DNA of 64,000 nucleotides from NCBI GenBank assembly GCA_965228435.1, contig OZ245818.1, forward strand, positions 7,378,001 through 7,442,000, read 5' to 3'. Positions 61,663 to 64,000 of this stretch are shown in pieces (positions within the stretch are counted from its first letter, which is position 1; every line of letters begins with the position of its first letter). The position numbers and the translations under genes are program-made. A model generated the notes under the pieces. The model worked only from the letters and a program-made list of their open reading frames with translations, was not told the DNA's origin and searched no databases. Origin of the DNA: Hoeflea_A sp965228435. Its GTDB lineage: Bacteria; Pseudomonadota; Alphaproteobacteria; Rhizobiales; Rhizobiaceae.

Positions 61663-63465
61663 TCAGTGGTTGTCGCGGGGAATTCCCTTGGCAGCAATGC
61701 GCTGATACTTCACGGCTTTCTTCAACACCATGCCCTCGGAGAGTTGGTCGACATCCTCGCGTTGCAACTCCTGCCAGGGTGTCTGGGAAGCCGGGTAAGA
61801 GTAGCCGCCTGCGGCTTCCAGTGCCTCGCGGCGGCTTTGCAACTCAGCTTCATCTATCAGCATATCGGCCGTCCCGCGGGCAAGATCGATGCGCACCCGG
61901 TCACCCGTCTTGAGCAGAGCCAATCCACCGCCCGCGGCCGCCTCCGGTGATGCATTCAGGATCGACGGGGAACCGGACGTTCCGGATTGTCGACCATCGC
62001 CAATGCAGGGCAACTCGGAAATGCCGCGCTTCAGCAGATAATCAGGGGCCCTCATGTTGACCACTTCGGCAGCACCCGGATATCCGATTGGACCCGCACC
62101 GCGAATGAACAGAAGGCAGTCCTGGTCTATCGCCAGGTCCGGATCGTCGATGCGATGGTGGTAGTCTTCAGGGCCATCGAAAACGATCGCCCTGCCCTCA
62201 AAAGCCTCGGGATCGTCTGGGTTCGACAGGTAACGGGCGCGGAAATCCTGCGAAATGACACTGAGCTTCATGATCGCCGAGTCGAACAGGTTGCCGCGCA
62301 TGACCTTGAAGCCTGCTTTGGCGGTCAATGCGGTATCGAAATCGCGAATGACATCAGCATTGAGGCTCGGCAGATCCCGGCAGTTGTCGCCGATCGCCTT
62401 GCCGTTTGCGGTGATCGCCCCTTCGTGAATCAGTCCATGCTTCATGAGTTCGCAGATCACGGCCGGAGCCCCGCCGGCACGGTGAAAATCCTCACCCAGG
62501 TATTTCCCGGCGGGCTGAAGGTTGACCAGCAACGGAATATCCAGGCCGATCGACTCCCAATCGCTCAGGGACAGATCGATACCGACATGCCGAGCCACGG
62601 CATTGATGTGAATCGGCGCATTGGTGGAGCCGCCAATAGCCGAATTGACGGCTATGACGTTCTCAAAGGCCTCACGTGTCATGATGTCAGACGGCTTCAG
62701 GTCCTCTCTCACCATGTCGACGACGCGTTTGCCGGTCAGGTAGGCCACCTGGCCTCGCTCCCGGTAGGGCGCGGGAATAGCGGCGCTGCCCGGCATGGAC
62801 ATACCGAGCGCTTCTGCCAGCGTATTCATGGTGGTGGCCGTTCCCATCGTGTTGCAGTAGCCGGCCGAGGGCGCCGATTCGGCTGCCATTTCAGTAAATT
62901 GCTCATAATCGATTTCGCCGGCGGAAAGCATCTCGCGGGCCTTCCAGATAACCGTCCCCGAGCCGCTGCGCTCGTCATTGAACCAGCCATTGAGCATCGG
63001 CCCGCCAGACAGAACGATGGCGGGCAAGTCGACGGTCGCTGCTGCCATGAGACAGGCCGGCGTGGTCTTGTCGCAGCCAACGGTCAGGACGACACCGTCC
63101 AAAGGATAGCCATAGAGCACCTCAACCAGCCCGAGATAGGCAAGGTTTCGATCAAGCGATGCCGTCGGACGTTTGCCGGTTTCCTGAATTGGATGCACCG
63201 GAAACTCGATGGCAATGCCACCGGCCTCGCGAATGCCCTCGCGGACCCGCTTAGCCAGTTCCAGATGCGGACGGTTGCAGGGCGAGAGGTCCGAGCCGGT
63301 TTGCGCGATGCCGATGATCGGCTTGCCCGATTGCAGCTCCTCGCGGGTCAGGCCGTAGTTGAGATAGCGCTCAAGATAAAGAGCCGTCATATCCGGATTA
63401 TCAGGGTTGTCGAACCAGGCGCGTGAACGCAGTTTCTGTTTGTTGTGTTTTTCGTTGCTGGACAT
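61663..63465 (-). CDS. IlvD/Edd family dehydratase (sugar-acid dehydratase-like)
   Basis: A 600-residue Fe-S dehydratase. Cluster cysteines lie in SDLSPCNRPH, TVGCDKTTPA and PSAGYCNTMGTA, and the GDGRQSGTSGSPS motif is in the C-terminal domain. The overall pattern (GIAQTGSDLSPCN, EFPVHPIQETGKRPTA) resembles L-arabonate/pentonate dehydratases rather than biosynthetic IlvD; the sugar acid is inferred. A good ribosome site (AGGAGAG) sits 8 nt before the ATG. It diverges from the amidohydrolase across a gap with paired inverted motifs. Confidence 0.88.
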   Translation of the reverse strand: MSSNEKHNKQKLRSRAWFDNPDNPDMTALYLERYLNYGLTREELQSGKPIIGIAQTGSDLSPCNRPHLELAKRVREGIREAGGIAIEFPVHPIQETGKRPTASLDRNLAYLGLVEVLYGYPLDGVVLTVGCDKTTPACLMAAATVDLPAIVLSGGPMLNGWFNDERSGSGTVIWKAREMLSAGEIDYEQFTEMAAESAPSAGYCNTMGTATTMNTLAEALGMSMPGSAAIPAPYRERGQVAYLTGKRVVDMVREDLKPSDIMTREAFENVIAVNSAIGGSTNAPIHINAVARHVGIDLSLSDWESIGLDIPLLVNLQPAGKYLGEDFHRAGGAPAVICELMKHGLIHEGAITANGKAIGDNCRDLPSLNADVIRDFDTALTAKAGFKVMRGNLFDSAIMKLSVISQDFRARYLSNPDDPEAFEGRAIVFDGPEDYHHRIDDPDLAIDQDCLLFIRGAGPIGYPGAAEVVNMRAPDYLLKRGISELPCIGDGRQSGTSGSPSILNASPEAAAGGGLALLKTGDRVRIDLARGTADMLIDEAELQSRREALEAAGGYSYPASQTPWQELQREDVDQLSEGMVLKKAVKYQRIAAKGIPRDNH

Positions 63466-63493
63466 GTCTCTGCTCTCCTTGGGCGGCTGCTCC

Positions 63494-63591
63494 TTAATAC
63501 CGATTTCTCAAGCGGTTGCCAGCGTTGCAGGACAATTCTCTCTTGGTTCCCATCGCACAGTGAAACAGTTTCTCCACCTGGACGGTATTAA
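63494..63591. promoter_or_regulatory. Paired inverted 9-bp motifs in the dehydratase/amidohydrolase divergent promoter
   Basis: TTAATACCG (63494-63502) and its exact reverse complement CGGTATTAA (63583-63591) lie 80 bp apart. Read outward, each copy precedes one of the two divergent genes, about 29 bp before the dehydratase start and about 62 bp before the amidohydrolase start. They may be two binding sites for one regulator. Confidence 0.45.
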
Positions 63592-63652
63592 TCTCGACCG
63601 ACACCGCTAATCTCGCTCTGTTTCTTCAATTGTCTGGCGGATCGGAGGGTCC

Positions 63653-64000
63653 ATGAGTTCACTGCTTCTCAAGAACGCCGATGTGCTGGTGACGATGGAC
63701 GCGGACCGGCGTGAGATCACCGGTGGCGGTCTGTTTGCTGAAGACGGCGTGATCCGTCAGGTCGGACCCTCTGCCGAGTTGCCGCAAAACGCCGACCAGG
63801 TGATCGATGCGCGCGGACACATCGTGCTGCCCGGTTTCGTCAACACGCACCACCATCTGAATCAGACGCTGACGCGCAATCTGCCGGCGGCGCAGGACAA
63901 CAATCTGTTTCCATGGCTGACAGCTCATTACCGAACATGGGCCCGCACCCACCCGGAGGCTTCACGAACCAGCGCGCTGATCGGACTTGCCGAACTGGCG
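63653..64000 (+). CDS. 8-oxoguanine deaminase-like amidohydrolase, 3' end outside window
   Basis: The first 116 residues of a metal-dependent amidohydrolase that runs off the window. The metal motif HxH appears in PGFVNTHHHLNQTLTRN, and the following phrase LPAAQDNNLFPWLTAHY matches 8-oxoguanine deaminase and related hydroxyatrazine-type enzymes. CGGAGGG lies about 5 nt before the ATG. It would deaminate an oxidised purine or a related aminoheterocycle; the exact substrate is uncertain without the rest of the gene. Confidence 0.8.
   Translation, partial: MSSLLLKNADVLVTMDADRREITGGGLFAEDGVIRQVGPSAELPQNADQVIDARGHIVLPGFVNTHHHLNQTLTRNLPAAQDNNLFPWLTAHYRTWARTHPEASRTSALIGLAELA

Noticed and set aside
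61987..63426. 479-residue plus-strand open frame opposite the IlvD/Edd gene
   Set aside because: The minus strand encodes a complete Fe-S dehydratase with all cluster cysteines.

Overview
The window is a gene-dense, roughly 58-60% GC chromosomal segment with about 57 protein genes. Gene content and order point to an alphaproteobacterium of the Rhizobiales (Hyphomicrobiales): recO-era-rnc-lepB-acpS-DUF2062-rsh-rpoZ, then NYN, UDG, smpB, dapA and a lytic transglycosylase, together with psd-pssA, an Atm1-type exporter, cimA next to cysS, and a COG4111/NadQ-type regulator. This assignment is an inference from synteny and family content. I see no rRNA, tRNA, insertion sequence, prophage or CRISPR array.

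Layout. 1-4.9 kb: the end of a dipeptide-type ABC permease, then hyuA-hyuB (hydantoinase/oxoprolinase). 5.1-10.4 kb: a PadR repressor with an RND efflux adaptor and pump, preceded by two abutting 13-bp palindromes and closed by a clear terminator. 10.4-16.7 kb (minus strand): a large LysM envelope protein, an Atm1-type ABC exporter, psd and pssA. 16.9-18.9 kb: LOG-family protein and a secreted glycerophosphodiesterase. 18.9-25.3 kb (minus): cysS, cimA, rarD, SDR; and SRAP with LysE. 25.5-33.7 kb (plus): Nudix, DUF3179, TIGR02301, two unrecognised small or secreted proteins, then a tight ygfZ-HD-phosphatase-NadQ operon and a membrane adenylate cyclase. 33.7-41.1 kb: histidine phosphatase, thioesterase, serine hydrolase and a complete Liv-type ABC operon. 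41.2-44.7 kb: nadA-nadC (no nadB) diverging from an MFS transporter, with a perfect palindrome between them. 44.8-48.1 kb: an FHA-like/coiled-coil/trypsin-like membrane protease and a BT1-like transporter. 48.1-60.7 kb: the conserved housekeeping block (DNA repair, RNA processing, secretion, stringent response, trans-translation, lysine/peptidoglycan synthesis). 60.7-64 kb: alpha/beta hydrolase, IlvD/Edd dehydratase, and the start of an 8-oxoguanine deaminase-like amidohydrolase that runs off the window.

Connections. NAD synthesis is present both as enzymes (nadA, nadC) and, about 11 kb away, as a Nudix-like regulator whose hydrolase motif is degenerate; the palindrome TGCTCA-CAT-TGAGCA upstream of nadA is a natural candidate operator. 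The PadR-RND unit looks like an autoregulated efflux operon. The Liv-type operon has features that set it apart from textbook Liv systems: an Arg in the Walker A of its LivF-like ATPase, a C-terminally extended LivM-like permease, and a hairpin between the binding-protein and permease genes.

No obviously new multi-gene defence or mobile system is visible. The most rewarding leads are the two operator candidates, the FHA-protease, the cyclase with a Pro/Gly/Arg-rich periplasmic insert, and the ygfZ-HD-phosphatase-NadQ operon. All family assignments come from reading motifs; no database search was run.
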